Below, one piece after another: positions 16,224 to 26,041 of a stretch of 64,000 nt of DNA (positions within the stretch are counted from its first letter, which is position 1; each line of letters opens with the position of its first letter). The notes beneath the pieces were generated by a model. The model saw nothing but the letters and a program-made list of their open reading frames with translations, had not been told where the DNA came from and ran no database searches. The DNA is from Pseudescherichia sp039594205 (lineage in GTDB: Bacteria > Pseudomonadota > Gammaproteobacteria > Enterobacterales > Enterobacteriaceae). Where the stretch lies: assembly GCA_039594205.1 (NCBI GenBank), contig JBCNNW010000007.1, forward strand, positions 31,519 through 95,518, written 5' to 3'. Made by a program: the position numbers and the translations under genes.

Positions 16224-17768
16224 TCAAAGAAACGCCTCAACGGCCTCTCGCATTTTTTTGACGTGCAGCCCGTAGACCACCTGAACGTTATTGCCTTGTT
16301 TAATCACCCCCTTCGCGCCGGTGGCTTTCAGGCGTGGCTCGTCGATAATTGCCACGTCTTTCACCGTTACGCGCAGGCGGGTATAGCAGTTATCCACCAC
16401 CTCAACGTTGTCGCGCCCGCCCAGCCCGGCGACAATCGCCTCGCCCAGGCCGTCGTTGCTACCCTTCGCCTGATACTCCTGCTTGCTGTAGAGGCGAGTC
16501 TCCTGATCCTCCTCCTCGCGACCCGGCGTCTTCATATTGAAGCGCAGGATCAGGAAGCGGAAGATGACAAAGTAGAGGGCGAACATAATCAGGCCGACCA
16601 CGATATACATCGGCCAGTTTGATTTTTCGGTGCCGAGCGGCAGGTTATAGATAATGAAATCAACAATGCCGTTCGCTCCGATGGCGTGAACCCCGAGCAG
16701 GTAGAAGAGCATCATGCCAATGCCGGTCAGCACCGCGTGAACCACAAACAGCAGCGGGGCGACGAAGAGGAATGAAAACTCAATCGGCTCGGTGACGCCT
16801 ACCAACAGAGAGGTGAGCGCCGCGGGGATCAGAATCGCCTTGGCCGCCGCTTTGCGCTCGGGTTTCGCGGTCATGTACATCGCCAGCGCGGCGGCGGGCA
16901 GACCAAACATTTTGCTGATGCCGCGCGCATCCCATACCACGGTGCTGCTCAGCTGGTGCACCGAGGGGCAGGCCATCTCGGCGAAGTAGATATTGCGCGC
17001 ACCCTGATAGGTCTGGCCGCAGACGTCCGCCGTGCCCCCCAGCTCGGTATAGAGGAACGGGGTATAGACCAGGTGATGCAGGCCGGTGGGGACCAGAATG
17101 CGCTCCAGAAAACCGTAGACGGCCACGCCAAACGGCCCCGCGCCCTTAATCGCCAGCGCGGCGGTGCTGATGCCCTGCTGGGCGAACGGCCACAGCTCGC
17201 TCATGATCACGCCGAGCAGCATGGAGACCGGCAGCATAATGATGGCCACGAAGCAGTGACCGGAGTAGACCGCCATCGCACCGGAGAACTGCACCCCGGA
17301 GTATTTGTTATAGAGGTAGCCCGAGAGCGCGCCGGTGAGGATCCCGGCAAAGACGCCCATCTCCAGCACCTGAACGCCCAGCACCATACTCTGACCGGCA
17401 GCCTTCATCCGATCCGCTGCTGCCAGCTCGCCCTGCAAACTCAGGGTGACGTTCATGGCGTTGATAAAAACGACGAAGGTAACCAGCCCGATTAGCGCCG
17501 CATAACCCTTGTCACGGGCTGCCAGACCCACAGGGATCCCCACGGCGAAGACCAGCGCCAGGTTGACCAGCACCGACACGGCCGATTTCGCCATCAGCTG
17601 GCCGAGGCTTTGAATAAAGGGGTGGCCGAGGAAGGGCAGATACTCCGCCACATTGCCGTTGCCCAGCAAATTACCAAAGGCAATGAACAGGCCGACGATG
17701 GGTAAAATCAGCACCGGACCATAAAGGGACTTACCAAAATTTTGTAGGGCATTAACGGCTCTTTTCAT
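16224..17768 (-). CDS. alpha-glucoside PTS permease, fused EIIC-EIIB domains
   Basis: This 514-residue protein imports and phosphorylates an alpha-glucoside at the inner membrane. The N-terminal EIIC membrane domain spans about residues 1-410 with GLHHLVYTPF and the substrate-loop region GVTEPIEFSFLFV. The C-terminal EIIB domain holds the phosphorylated Cys461 in VVDNCYTRLRVTVKD. No EIIA domain is present, so phosphate must come from the general glucose EIIA (Crr). Relatives include GlvCB and AglA. It is first in the minus-strand cluster and is followed by a GH4 enzyme that would hydrolyse the product. Confidence 0.9.
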   Translation of the reverse strand: MKRAVNALQNFGKSLYGPVLILPIVGLFIAFGNLLGNGNVAEYLPFLGHPFIQSLGQLMAKSAVSVLVNLALVFAVGIPVGLAARDKGYAALIGLVTFVVFINAMNVTLSLQGELAAADRMKAAGQSMVLGVQVLEMGVFAGILTGALSGYLYNKYSGVQFSGAMAVYSGHCFVAIIMLPVSMLLGVIMSELWPFAQQGISTAALAIKGAGPFGVAVYGFLERILVPTGLHHLVYTPFLYTELGGTADVCGQTYQGARNIYFAEMACPSVHQLSSTVVWDARGISKMFGLPAAALAMYMTAKPERKAAAKAILIPAALTSLLVGVTEPIEFSFLFVAPLLFVVHAVLTGIGMMLFYLLGVHAIGANGIVDFIIYNLPLGTEKSNWPMYIVVGLIMFALYFVIFRFLILRFNMKTPGREEEDQETRLYSKQEYQAKGSNDGLGEAIVAGLGGRDNVEVVDNCYTRLRVTVKDVAIIDEPRLKATGAKGVIKQGNNVQVVYGLHVKKMREAVEAFL

Positions 17769-17878
17769 CGTCGTCTCTCATTATGAACCGCGCACCAGGG
17801 TGCGATAACAGAGTAACGTTAGCAGTGCCAGGCGGTTTCATGCCAGCTATCTTCTTGTTTTAAAGACAAATGACGGCC

Positions 17879-17918
17879 AACGTAACATGTAACGTTATGG
17901 GCTGTGATCGACGTAACA
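17879..17918 (-). promoter_or_regulatory. candidate operator and CRP-like site upstream of the alpha-glucoside PTS gene
   Basis: AACGTAACATGTAACGTT (17879-17896) is an 18-bp near-palindrome with two mismatched pairs around a central ACATGT. Nearby copies CGTAACA (17912) and TAACGTT (17814) repeat its half-site. TGTGATCGACGTAACA (17903-17918) resembles a CRP site, nine of ten conserved positions. The cluster is 110-150 bases upstream of the PTS start, where an RpiR operator and catabolite control would be expected. Confidence 0.45.
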
Positions 17919-17975
17919 GTTGTGCCTGCCGTCTGGCAAAGATTGCGAGCCGCTTTCCAAAGTTTTCATTCTCTT

Positions 17976-18005
17976 TTGGCTGGTGCAAAAACTGGCGCAT
18001 ACTAT
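17976..18005 (+). promoter_or_regulatory. putative sigma-70 promoter of the alpha-2-macroglobulin gene
   Basis: TTGGCT and TACTAT hexamers are 18 bases apart and end 33 bases before the start codon at 18039. The pair was chosen by eye. Confidence 0.45.
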
Positions 18006-18038
18006 GGCTGACTCTCGATCAACGGCAGGGATAAAGGA

Positions 18039-21000
18039 ATGAAACCGTTACGTTTTACTGCGCTTGCGATGGCGCTGGTTGCCACCTCTTTTTTAGCGGG
18101 CTGTGATAACAGCGGCGCGCCCCAGGCGGCGGTCACCAAAGCCGCAGATGCTGACCCAAAACCGGTGGCTAAAGTTGATAGCGCCCAGCGGGAGAAGCTT
18201 GCGGCCCAGAGCGCAGGTAAATCCCTGACGTTGCAGGATGCTTCAGAGGTGCAGCTTGATGGCGCAGCCACCCTGGTGCTGGCCTTCAATATTCCTCTCG
18301 ATCCCGATCAGGACTTCTCCAGTACGGTACATCTTGTCGATAAGAAGAGCGGCAAGCTGGACGGGGCCTGGGAGCTGGCACCAAACCTGAAAGAGCTGCG
18401 CTTCCGTCATCTGGAGCCGAACCGGGAGCTGATCGTCTCCGTCGATAGCGGACTGGTGGCGCTGAATAAGGCCACCTTCGGCAGCAGCTTTGAAAAAACC
18501 ATCACCACCCGCGACGTGGAGCCAAGCGTCGGCTTTGCCAGCCGTGGCTCCCTGCTGCCGGGCAAGGTAGTTGATGGGCTGCCGGTGATGGCGCTCAACG
18601 TCAACAACGTCGACGTTAACTTCTATCGCGTGAAGCCCGAGTCGCTGACATCCTTTGTCAGCCAGTGGGAGTACCGCAACTCGCTGACTAACTGGGAGTC
18701 CGATACGCTGCTGAAGATGGCAGATCTGGTCTATACCGGGCGTTTCGATCTTAACCCGGCGCGGAATACCCGCGAAAAGCTGCTTCTGCCGCTGGCCGAA
18801 ATCAAACCGCTCCAGCAGGCGGGGGTCTATATCGCCGTCATGAACCAGGCTGGCCACTACAGCTACAGCAATGCCGCTACCCTGTTTACCCTGAGCAATA
18901 TCGGCCTGTCGGTGCATCGCTACCACAATCAGCTGGATGTCTTTACCCAGGGCCTTGAGAACGGCGCGGCGGGCGAGGGCGTTGAGGTCACGCTGCTCAA
19001 TGAGAAGGGGCAGACTCTTGCCCAGGCCACCAGCGACGCTAAGGGCCATGCGGTATTGAACACCAACAAAGAGGCCGCCCTGCTGCTGGCGCGCAAAAAT
19101 GGTGAAACCACGCTGCTCGATCTCACCCTACCGGCGCTGGATCTGGCCGAGTTCGCCATTGCCGGGGAGCCGGGCTACAGCAAGCAGCTGTTTATGTTTG
19201 GCCCACGCGATCTCTATCGCCCCGGCGAAACGGTGATCCTCAACGCCCTGCTGCGCGATCGGGACGGCAAGCCGCTTCCCGCCCAGCCGGTGAAGCTGGA
19301 GGTGGTTAAGCCGGACGGCCAGGTGGTGCGCACGGTGGTCAGCCAGCCGCAGGAGGATGGCCTCTATCAATTTACCTATACGCTGGACGGCGCTGCGCCA
19401 ACCGGCATGTGGCACGTTCGCGCCAATACTGGCGATAACCAGTCCCCGCAGTGGCGCTTCCAGGTGGAAGACTTTATGCCGGAGCGCATGGCGCTCAACC
19501 TGACTGCGCAAAAAGCGCCGCTGGCGATGGCCGACAGCGTCAGCTTCGACGTCACGGGGCGCTACCTCTACGGCGCACCTGCCAACGGCAATACGCTACA
19601 GGGGCAGCTGTTCCTGCGCCCGCTACGGGAAGCCGTCGCCGCCCTGCCGGGCTTCCAGTTCGGCAATATTGCCGAGGAGAATCTCTCTCGCAGCCTTGAT
19701 GAGGTCCAGGTAACGCTGGACGAGAAAGGCCACGGCGAGGTGACCACTGAAAGCCAGTGGCAGGAGGCCCATTCGCCGTTGCAGCTGATCCTTCAGGCCA
19801 GCCTGCTGGAGTCCGGCGGTCGTCCGGTGACCCGTCGCGCCGAGCAGGCCATCTGGCCCGCCGCCGCGCTGCCGGGCATTCGTCCGCAGTTTGCGGCTAA
19901 ATCAGTCTATGACTACCGCACCGATACCACCGTTGACCGACCTACGGTTGACGAGAACGGTCAGGCCGGGTTTGACATTGTCTACGTTGATGCCAACGGT
20001 GTAAAAAAAGCGGTAAACGATCTGCAGGTGCGGCTGATCCGCGAGCGTCGCGACTACTACTGGAACTGGTCCGAGAGCGACGGCTGGCAGTCTCAGTTCG
20101 ATCAAAAGGATCTGGTGGAGGGCGAGCAGTCGCTCAATCTGGCAGCGGATGAGACCGGCAAGGTCAGCTTCCCGGTAGAGTGGGGCTCCTACCGCCTTGA
20201 GGTGAAAGCGCCAGATGAAACCGTCAGCAGCGTGCGCTTCTGGGCAGGCTATAGCTGGCAGGATAATAACGAGGGGGCGGATGCGGCGCGCCCTGACCGC
20301 GTCACTCTGAAGCTCGACAAACCCGCCTATCGTCCCGGAGATACTATCCAGCTGCATATTGCCGCTCCTGCTGCCGGTAAGGGCTATGCAATGGTCGAGT
20401 CCAGCGATGGTCCGCTGTGGTGGCAGGAGATCGACGTTCCGGCCGAGGGGCTAGATCTGGCTATCCCGGTGGATAAAGCCTGGCAGCGCCACGATCTCTA
20501 CCTCAGCACGCTGGTGGTGCGTCCCGGCGATAAGTCCCGCGCCGCCACGCCGAAGCGCGCGGTGGGCCTGCTGCACCTGCCGCTCGGTGATGAGGGTCGC
20601 CGTCTGGCGATAAGCCTTGACGGTCCGCAGAAGATGCGGCCTGACCAGACGCTGACCGTTAAGGTCAAGGCCAGCGTAAATGCAGGCGAGATGCCGAAAA
20701 AGGTAAACGTGTTGCTCTCAGCGGTCGACAGCGGCGTGCTCAATATTACCGACTACGTCACGCCGGATCCGTGGAAATCCTTCTTTGGTCAGAAGCGCTA
20801 CGGGGCCGACATCTATGATATCTATGGCCAGGTGATTGAAGGCCAGGGCCGGGCAGCCACGTTGCGCTTTGGTGGTGACGGCGACGAGCTGAACCGGGGC
20901 GGGAAGCCGCCGGTGAATCACGTCAATATCATCGCCCAGCAGGCCCAGCCGGTGACGCTGGATGAGCACGGTGAAGGGACGGTGACGTTACCGATCGGTG

Positions 21001-22988
21001 ATTTCAACGGCGAGCTGCGGGTAATGGCCCAGGCCTGGAGCGAGGATGAGTTCGGCAGCGCTGAAAGCAAGGTGGTGGTAGCCGCGCCGCTGATCGCCGA
21101 GCTGAATACGCCGCGCTTCCTTGCCAGCGGCGACAGTACCCGGCTGGCGTTGGATATCACCAACCTGACCGACAGCCCGCAAACCCTGAACGTTGCGCTC
21201 TCTGCCAGCGGTCTGGTGGAGCTGCAAAGTCAGCAGCCCACTCCAGTGAGCCTTGCCCCTCAGGCGCGGACCACAATCTTTATACCCATCACCGCCCGGG
21301 ATGGCTTTGGCGACGGCGAAATCAGCGCTCAGATTAACGGCCTGACGCTGCCTGGCGAAACCTTCGCTCCGCAGCACAAGCAGTGGAAGATCGGCGTGCG
21401 TCCCGCCTGGCCTGCACAAACGGTCAATGCCGGAACGATGCTGGCTCCAGGCCAGAGCTGGACCGCGCCTGCCGATCTGCTGGCAGGGTTCGCGCCCGCC
21501 ACGCTGCAGGGGCAGCTGCTGCTGAGCGGCAAGCCACCGTTAAACCTGGCACGCTACATCCGCGAACTGAAAGCCTACCCTTACGGCTGCCTGGAGCAGA
21601 CTGCCAGCGGTCTTTTCCCGTCGCTCTATATCAATGCCGCGCAGCTCAAATCACTGGGCATTGTGGGTGACAGCGATGAGAAACGTCGCGCCGCGGTGGA
21701 TACAGGTATTTCGCGTCTGCTGCAGATGCAGCGCGACGACGGCGGGTTTGCACTCTGGGATAAGGGGGGACCAGAGGAGTACTGGCTTACTGCCTACGCT
21801 ACCGACTTCCTGGTCCGCGCCGGTCAGCAGGGCTACAGCGTGCCCGCCGAAGCGCTGACCCAGGCCAACAATCGTCTGCTGCGCTATCTGCAGGACCCGG
21901 GCATGATGGCGATCCGCTACAGCGACAACGACAAGGCGAGTAAGTTTGCCGTGCAGGCCTACGCCGGGCTGGTGCTGGCTCAGCAGCAGAAAGCGCCGCT
22001 CGGCGCGCTGCGTGAGATCTGGCAGCGCCATGACCAGGCGGCGTCAGGGCTGCCTCTGGTGCAGGTAGGCATTGCTCTGAAACTGATGGGCGACGGTGAG
22101 CGAGGCGATCAGGCCGTGGAGCTGGGGTTAAAAACGCCGCGTCAGGATGATACTCGCTGGCTGGCAGACTACGGCAGCGCTCTTCGTGATAACGCCCTGA
22201 TGCTCTCTCTGTTGCAGGAGAACAACCTGCTGCCAAACGAGCAAAGCCGTCTGCTGCATACGCTCTCCGCGCAGGCATTCGGTCAGCGCTGGCTCTCGAC
22301 CCAGGAGAGCAACGCACTCTTCCTCGCAGGCAGAACCCTGGCGGCAAGCCCGGGTAACTGGCAGGCCCAGACCTCCCTCGCAGGGGAGGTGCTCAGCGGC
22401 GATCGCGCCCGTACGCTGCCGCTGACGGCGGATACGCTCGCGGCGCTGCAGGTAACCAACACTGGCAGCGCACCGCTCTGGCTGCGTCTCGATACCAGCG
22501 GCTATGCGCAGTATGCGCCATCGCCGTCATCGAACGTATTGCACATCGAACGGCAGATCCTCGGCACCGACGGCAAGAGCAAATCGTTGTCGGCGCTGAA
22601 GAGCGGCGAGCTGGTGCTGGTCTGGCTGGAGGTGAAGGCCAGCCAGAGCGTGCCGGATGCGCTGGTAGTCGATCTGCTGCCTGCCGGACTGGAGCTGGAG
22701 AACCAGAACCTGGCCAGCAGCAGCGCCAGCCTGCAGGAGAGCGCCAGCGAGGTGCAGAACCTGCTTAACCAGATGCAGCAGGCGGATATCCAGCATATGG
22801 AGTTCCGGGACGATCGCTTTGTGGCAGCGGTAGCGGTAAACGAGGGGCAGCCGGTGACGCTGGTCTATCTGGCCCGCGCCGTTACACCGGGCAGCTACCA
22901 GGTACCGATGCCGCAGGTCGAGTCGATGTACGTACCCCAGTGGCGGGCAACGGGCGAAGCAAGCGGCCCGCTGATTGTCCGGCCATAG
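18039..22988 (+). CDS. yfhM: bacterial alpha-2-macroglobulin lipoprotein (YfhM/ECAM)
   Basis: The 1649-residue protein is a periplasmic protease trap that resembles the eukaryotic immune protein. The signal peptide ends in the lipobox LAGC with Cys22 acylated. Asp at position +2 is the classical inner-membrane retention signal. The reactive thioester motif CLEQ begins at Cys1184 within KAYPYGCLEQTASGLFPSL. MG-type beta domains fill residues about 60-1100 and the thioester and C-terminal domains follow. When a protease cuts the bait region the thioester captures it, shielding the cell envelope. It lies directly before pbpC, so trap and peptidoglycan repair are probably co-expressed, as in E. 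coli. Confidence 0.96.
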   Translation: MKPLRFTALAMALVATSFLAGCDNSGAPQAAVTKAADADPKPVAKVDSAQREKLAAQSAGKSLTLQDASEVQLDGAATLVLAFNIPLDPDQDFSSTVHLVDKKSGKLDGAWELAPNLKELRFRHLEPNRELIVSVDSGLVALNKATFGSSFEKTITTRDVEPSVGFASRGSLLPGKVVDGLPVMALNVNNVDVNFYRVKPESLTSFVSQWEYRNSLTNWESDTLLKMADLVYTGRFDLNPARNTREKLLLPLAEIKPLQQAGVYIAVMNQAGHYSYSNAATLFTLSNIGLSVHRYHNQLDVFTQGLENGAAGEGVEVTLLNEKGQTLAQATSDAKGHAVLNTNKEAALLLARKNGETTLLDLTLPALDLAEFAIAGEPGYSKQLFMFGPRDLYRPGETVILNALLRDRDGKPLPAQPVKLEVVKPDGQVVRTVVSQPQEDGLYQFTYTLDGAAPTGMWHVRANTGDNQSPQWRFQVEDFMPERMALNLTAQKAPLAMADSVSFDVTGRYLYGAPANGNTLQGQLFLRPLREAVAALPGFQFGNIAEENLSRSLDEVQVTLDEKGHGEVTTESQWQEAHSPLQLILQASLLESGGRPVTRRAEQAIWPAAALPGIRPQFAAKSVYDYRTDTTVDRPTVDENGQAGFDIVYVDANGVKKAVNDLQVRLIRERRDYYWNWSESDGWQSQFDQKDLVEGEQSLNLAADETGKVSFPVEWGSYRLEVKAPDETVSSVRFWAGYSWQDNNEGADAARPDRVTLKLDKPAYRPGDTIQLHIAAPAAGKGYAMVESSDGPLWWQEIDVPAEGLDLAIPVDKAWQRHDLYLSTLVVRPGDKSRAATPKRAVGLLHLPLGDEGRRLAISLDGPQKMRPDQTLTVKVKASVNAGEMPKKVNVLLSAVDSGVLNITDYVTPDPWKSFFGQKRYGADIYDIYGQVIEGQGRAATLRFGGDGDELNRGGKPPVNHVNIIAQQAQPVTLDEHGEGTVTLPIGDFNGELRVMAQAWSEDEFGSAESKVVVAAPLIAELNTPRFLASGDSTRLALDITNLTDSPQTLNVALSASGLVELQSQQPTPVSLAPQARTTIFIPITARDGFGDGEISAQINGLTLPGETFAPQHKQWKIGVRPAWPAQTVNAGTMLAPGQSWTAPADLLAGFAPATLQGQLLLSGKPPLNLARYIRELKAYPYGCLEQTASGLFPSLYINAAQLKSLGIVGDSDEKRRAAVDTGISRLLQMQRDDGGFALWDKGGPEEYWLTAYATDFLVRAGQQGYSVPAEALTQANNRLLRYLQDPGMMAIRYSDNDKASKFAVQAYAGLVLAQQQKAPLGALREIWQRHDQAASGLPLVQVGIALKLMGDGERGDQAVELGLKTPRQDDTRWLADYGSALRDNALMLSLLQENNLLPNEQSRLLHTLSAQAFGQRWLSTQESNALFLAGRTLAASPGNWQAQTSLAGEVLSGDRARTLPLTADTLAALQVTNTGSAPLWLRLDTSGYAQYAPSPSSNVLHIERQILGTDGKSKSLSALKSGELVLVWLEVKASQSVPDALVVDLLPAGLELENQNLASSSASLQESASEVQNLLNQMQQADIQHMEFRDDRFVAAVAVNEGQPVTLVYLARAVTPGSYQVPMPQVESMYVPQWRATGEASGPLIVRP

Positions 22989-22989
22989 C

Positions 22990-25314
22990 GTGAAACGTGG
23001 TCGTACAGGGCGCTCCCGCTGGCTGCTGCTGCCGGGGGCGCTGGTTGCTCTGCTTATTGCGCTGCTGCTTGCAGACCGGATCTGGCCGCTGCCTCTCGCC
23101 GAGGTCAACCCGGCGCGGGTGGTGGTGGCTGAAGATGGCACGCCGCTGTGGCGTTTTGCCGACGCCGACGGCATCTGGCGCTATCCGGTAACCATTGAAG
23201 AGGTGTCGCCGCGCTATTTGCAGGCGCTGATCCAGTATGAGGATCGCTGGTTCTGGTCCCATCCTGGGGTTAATCCGCTGGCGATCGCCCGCGCCGCCTG
23301 GCAGGATCTGCGCTCGGCCCGGGTGGTCTCTGGCGGCAGCACCCTGACCATGCAGGTTGCACGACTGCTCGATCCCCATCCGCGGACCTTCGGCGGCAAG
23401 GTGCGCCAGCTGTGGCGCGCGATGCAGCTGGAGTGGCATCTCTCCAAGCGCGAGATCCTGACCCTCTACCTCAATCGCGCCCCCTTTGGCGGCACCCTGC
23501 AGGGTGTCGGTGCGGCCAGCTGGGCCTACCTTGGTAAGTCTCCGGCGCAGCTGAGCTATGCCGAGGCCGCGCTACTGGCGGTGCTGCCTCAGGCGCCGAG
23601 CCGCCTGCGCCCGGACCGCTGGCCCGAGCGGGCGCAGGCGGCGCGGGACAAGGTGCTGGAGCGCATGGCATCGCAGCAGGTCTGGTCAGCGCAGCAGGTG
23701 CGCGAGTCCCGCGAGGAGCCGGTCTGGCTTTCACCCCGGCAGATGCCGCAGCTTGCCCCGCTCTTTGCCCGGCGTGTGGCGGGGCGGGATAAGCAGAGTA
23801 AAATTATCACTACCCTCGACGCCTCGCTGCAACGCCAGCTGGAGGCGCTGGCCCTTAACGTTAAACCGCAGCTGCCGCCGCGCAGCTCGCTGGCGATGAT
23901 CGTTGTCGATCACACCACCATGAAGGTGCGCGGCTGGGTTGGCTCGGTGGATATCAACGACGACACCCGCTTCAGCCATGTGGATATGGTCACCGCCGTG
24001 CGATCCCCTGGATCTGTGCTCAAGCCCTTTGTCTATGGGCTGGCGATGGACGAGGGACTGATCCATCCGGCATCGCTGTTACAGGATGTCCCCCGGCTGG
24101 CGGAGGATTACCGTCCCGGCAACTTTGACAGCGGCTTTCACGGTCCGGTTAGCATGAGCGAGGCGCTGGTCCGTTCGCTTAATCTGCCTGCGGTGCAGGT
24201 GCTGGAGGCCTATGGCCCGAAGCGGTTCGCCGCCCGGCTGCGCAACGCCGGGCTACCGCTGACCCTGCCCGCGGGAGCCGAACCGAACCTGTCGCTGATC
24301 CTCGGCGGGGCAGGCGCGACGCTGGCCGATATCACCGCCGCCTACAGCGCCTTTGCCCGCCACGGCAAGGCCGGGTACTTACGTATGCAGCCGAACGATC
24401 CGCTGGTGGAGCGGCCGCTGATGTCGCCGGGGGCGGCGTGGATTATTCGCCGCATACTTGCCTCTCAGGCACAGCCGCTTCCCGATACAGATCTAGGTCA
24501 GGTGGTCCCTCTGGCGTGGAAAACTGGCACCAGCTATGGCTATCGCGATGCATGGGCGGTAGGGATCAACGCCCGCTACGTGATCGGCATCTGGACCGGG
24601 CGACCCGACGGTACGCCGGTTGCCGGACAGTTTGGCTTTGCCAGCGCCGTACCGCTGCTTAACCAGGTCAACACGATGTTACAGGCCCGCTCGGCGCTGG
24701 AGGTTGCCCGCCAGCCGCGCGATCCGCGTCCGGAGTCAGTTAGCCGCGGCGTTATCTGCTGGCCCGGCGGTCAGAGCCTGCCTGACGGGGATAGCAACTG
24801 CCGCCGCCGTCTCGCCACCTGGCTACTGGACAAGAGCGAGCCGCCGACGCTTTTGCTGCCGCAGCAGGAGGGGATCCGCGGGATCCGCTTCCCGGTCTGG
24901 CTCAATGCCCAGGGGCAGCGCGTGGCGGCGGACTGCCCGGAGGCCACGGAGCAGACTTTGGTGGTTTGGCCTTTGCCGCTGGAGCCGTGGCTCCCCGCCA
25001 GCGAGCGCCGGACGGCGCGCTTGCCTGCGCCTTCGGCTGCCTGTCCACCGCGTCAGCAGGAGTATCCGCCCCCGCTGCTGCTCACTGGCATAAGGGAGGG
25101 GGCAGTGGTGAAGCGGCTACCCGGCGAGGCGTACGTCTCTCTGCCATTACAGGCAACGGGAGGGGAGGGGGCGCGCTGGTGGTTTATCAACGGCGAGCCG
25201 TTAGACAACCATGGGCGAGCGTTAAGCCTGCGCCTTGAGAAGCAAGGTGAGTATCAGCTGGTGGTAATGGATGGCGTTGGGCAGACCGCGACGGTACTTT
25301 TTCGGGTGCTGTAG
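22990..25314 (+). CDS. pbpC: penicillin-binding protein 1C
   Basis: PbpC (774 residues here) is a class A PBP. An N-terminal transmembrane anchor (about 9-29) is followed by a glycosyltransferase domain with EDRWFWSHPGVN near residue 80. The transpeptidase-like domain has SVLK in RSPGSVLKPF and KTGTS in WKTGTSYGYRDAW. A C-terminal BiPBP_C domain covers roughly the last 90 residues. It polymerises glycan strands; transpeptidase activity is doubtful in E. coli. The start is taken as GTG at 22990, one base after the upstream stop; a TTG at 22975 would overlap that gene. No good ribosome binding site is seen, which suggests coupling. Confidence 0.93.
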   Translation: MKRGRTGRSRWLLLPGALVALLIALLLADRIWPLPLAEVNPARVVVAEDGTPLWRFADADGIWRYPVTIEEVSPRYLQALIQYEDRWFWSHPGVNPLAIARAAWQDLRSARVVSGGSTLTMQVARLLDPHPRTFGGKVRQLWRAMQLEWHLSKREILTLYLNRAPFGGTLQGVGAASWAYLGKSPAQLSYAEAALLAVLPQAPSRLRPDRWPERAQAARDKVLERMASQQVWSAQQVRESREEPVWLSPRQMPQLAPLFARRVAGRDKQSKIITTLDASLQRQLEALALNVKPQLPPRSSLAMIVVDHTTMKVRGWVGSVDINDDTRFSHVDMVTAVRSPGSVLKPFVYGLAMDEGLIHPASLLQDVPRLAEDYRPGNFDSGFHGPVSMSEALVRSLNLPAVQVLEAYGPKRFAARLRNAGLPLTLPAGAEPNLSLILGGAGATLADITAAYSAFARHGKAGYLRMQPNDPLVERPLMSPGAAWIIRRILASQAQPLPDTDLGQVVPLAWKTGTSYGYRDAWAVGINARYVIGIWTGRPDGTPVAGQFGFASAVPLLNQVNTMLQARSALEVARQPRDPRPESVSRGVICWPGGQSLPDGDSNCRRRLATWLLDKSEPPTLLLPQQEGIRGIRFPVWLNAQGQRVAADCPEATEQTLVVWPLPLEPWLPASERRTARLPAPSAACPPRQQEYPPPLLLTGIREGAVVKRLPGEAYVSLPLQATGGEGARWWFINGEPLDNHGRALSLRLEKQGEYQLVVMDGVGQTATVLFRVL

Positions 25315-25462
25315 CGCCAGTTTGTGCCGGAAGGTTGCTAAAACTCATCTTATTTTAAAAAAATGTTATCTTCATCCATAGGCAAGGGTGGCGTAGCTCT
25401 CTATAATTCGCGCCAGGTCATACGGGTGTATGCACGACAACAAATACATTACAGAGGTTATC

Positions 25463-25894
25463 ATGGCAATTGAACGTACTTTTTCCATCATCAAGCCGAA
25501 CGCGGTGGCAAAAAACGTTATTGGCAGCATCTTTTCCCGCTTTGAATCCGCTGGGTTCAAAATCGTTGGTACCAAAATGCTGCATCTGACCGTTGAGCAG
25601 GCTCGCGGTTTCTATGCTGAGCACGAAGGTCGCCCGTTCTTTGACGGTCTGGTTGAGTTCATGACCTCTGGCCCGATCGTGGTATCCGTACTGGAAGGCG
25701 AAAATGCCGTACAGCGTCACCGCGATCTGCTGGGCGCGACCAACCCGGACAACGCACTGGCCGGCACCCTGCGCGCCGACTACGCTGACAGCTTCACTGA
25801 GAACGGCACTCACGGCTCTGACTCCGTTGAGTCTGCCGCGCGTGAAATCGCCTTCTTCTTCGCCGAAGGCGAAGTGTGCGCCCGTACGCGTTAA
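25463..25894 (+). CDS. ndk: nucleoside diphosphate kinase
   Basis: Ndk (143 residues) balances NTP and dNTP pools by moving the terminal phosphate from ATP to other NDPs. The active-site histidine lies in NGTHGSDS near residue 117. The ATG at 25463 (MAIERTFSIIKPNAV) is preceded by AGAGG and matches E. coli; the open frame upstream is not family sequence. A TATAAT hexamer at 25402-25407 may be the -10 element. Confidence 0.98.
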   Translation: MAIERTFSIIKPNAVAKNVIGSIFSRFESAGFKIVGTKMLHLTVEQARGFYAEHEGRPFFDGLVEFMTSGPIVVSVLEGENAVQRHRDLLGATNPDNALAGTLRADYADSFTENGTHGSDSVESAAREIAFFFAEGEVCARTR

Positions 25895-25952
25895 TAATTT
25901 CGTAAATGCCGCGTGCAAACGTGGCATCCCTGCGCCAGACTTTGTACAATGC

Positions 25953-25994
25953 AACGCCCCGGATGAGCAAACTGCTTTCCGGGGCGTTTCTTTT
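25953..25994 (+). terminator. rho-independent terminator after ndk
   Basis: A 10-bp stem AACGCCCCGG / CCGGGGCGTT is followed by TCTTTT. It ends 47 bases before rlmN. Confidence 0.85.
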
Positions 25995-26041
25995 CAACCC
26001 TCCATGGGCCATAACGTGTAACAACGAGGCCGGAAAAAATT

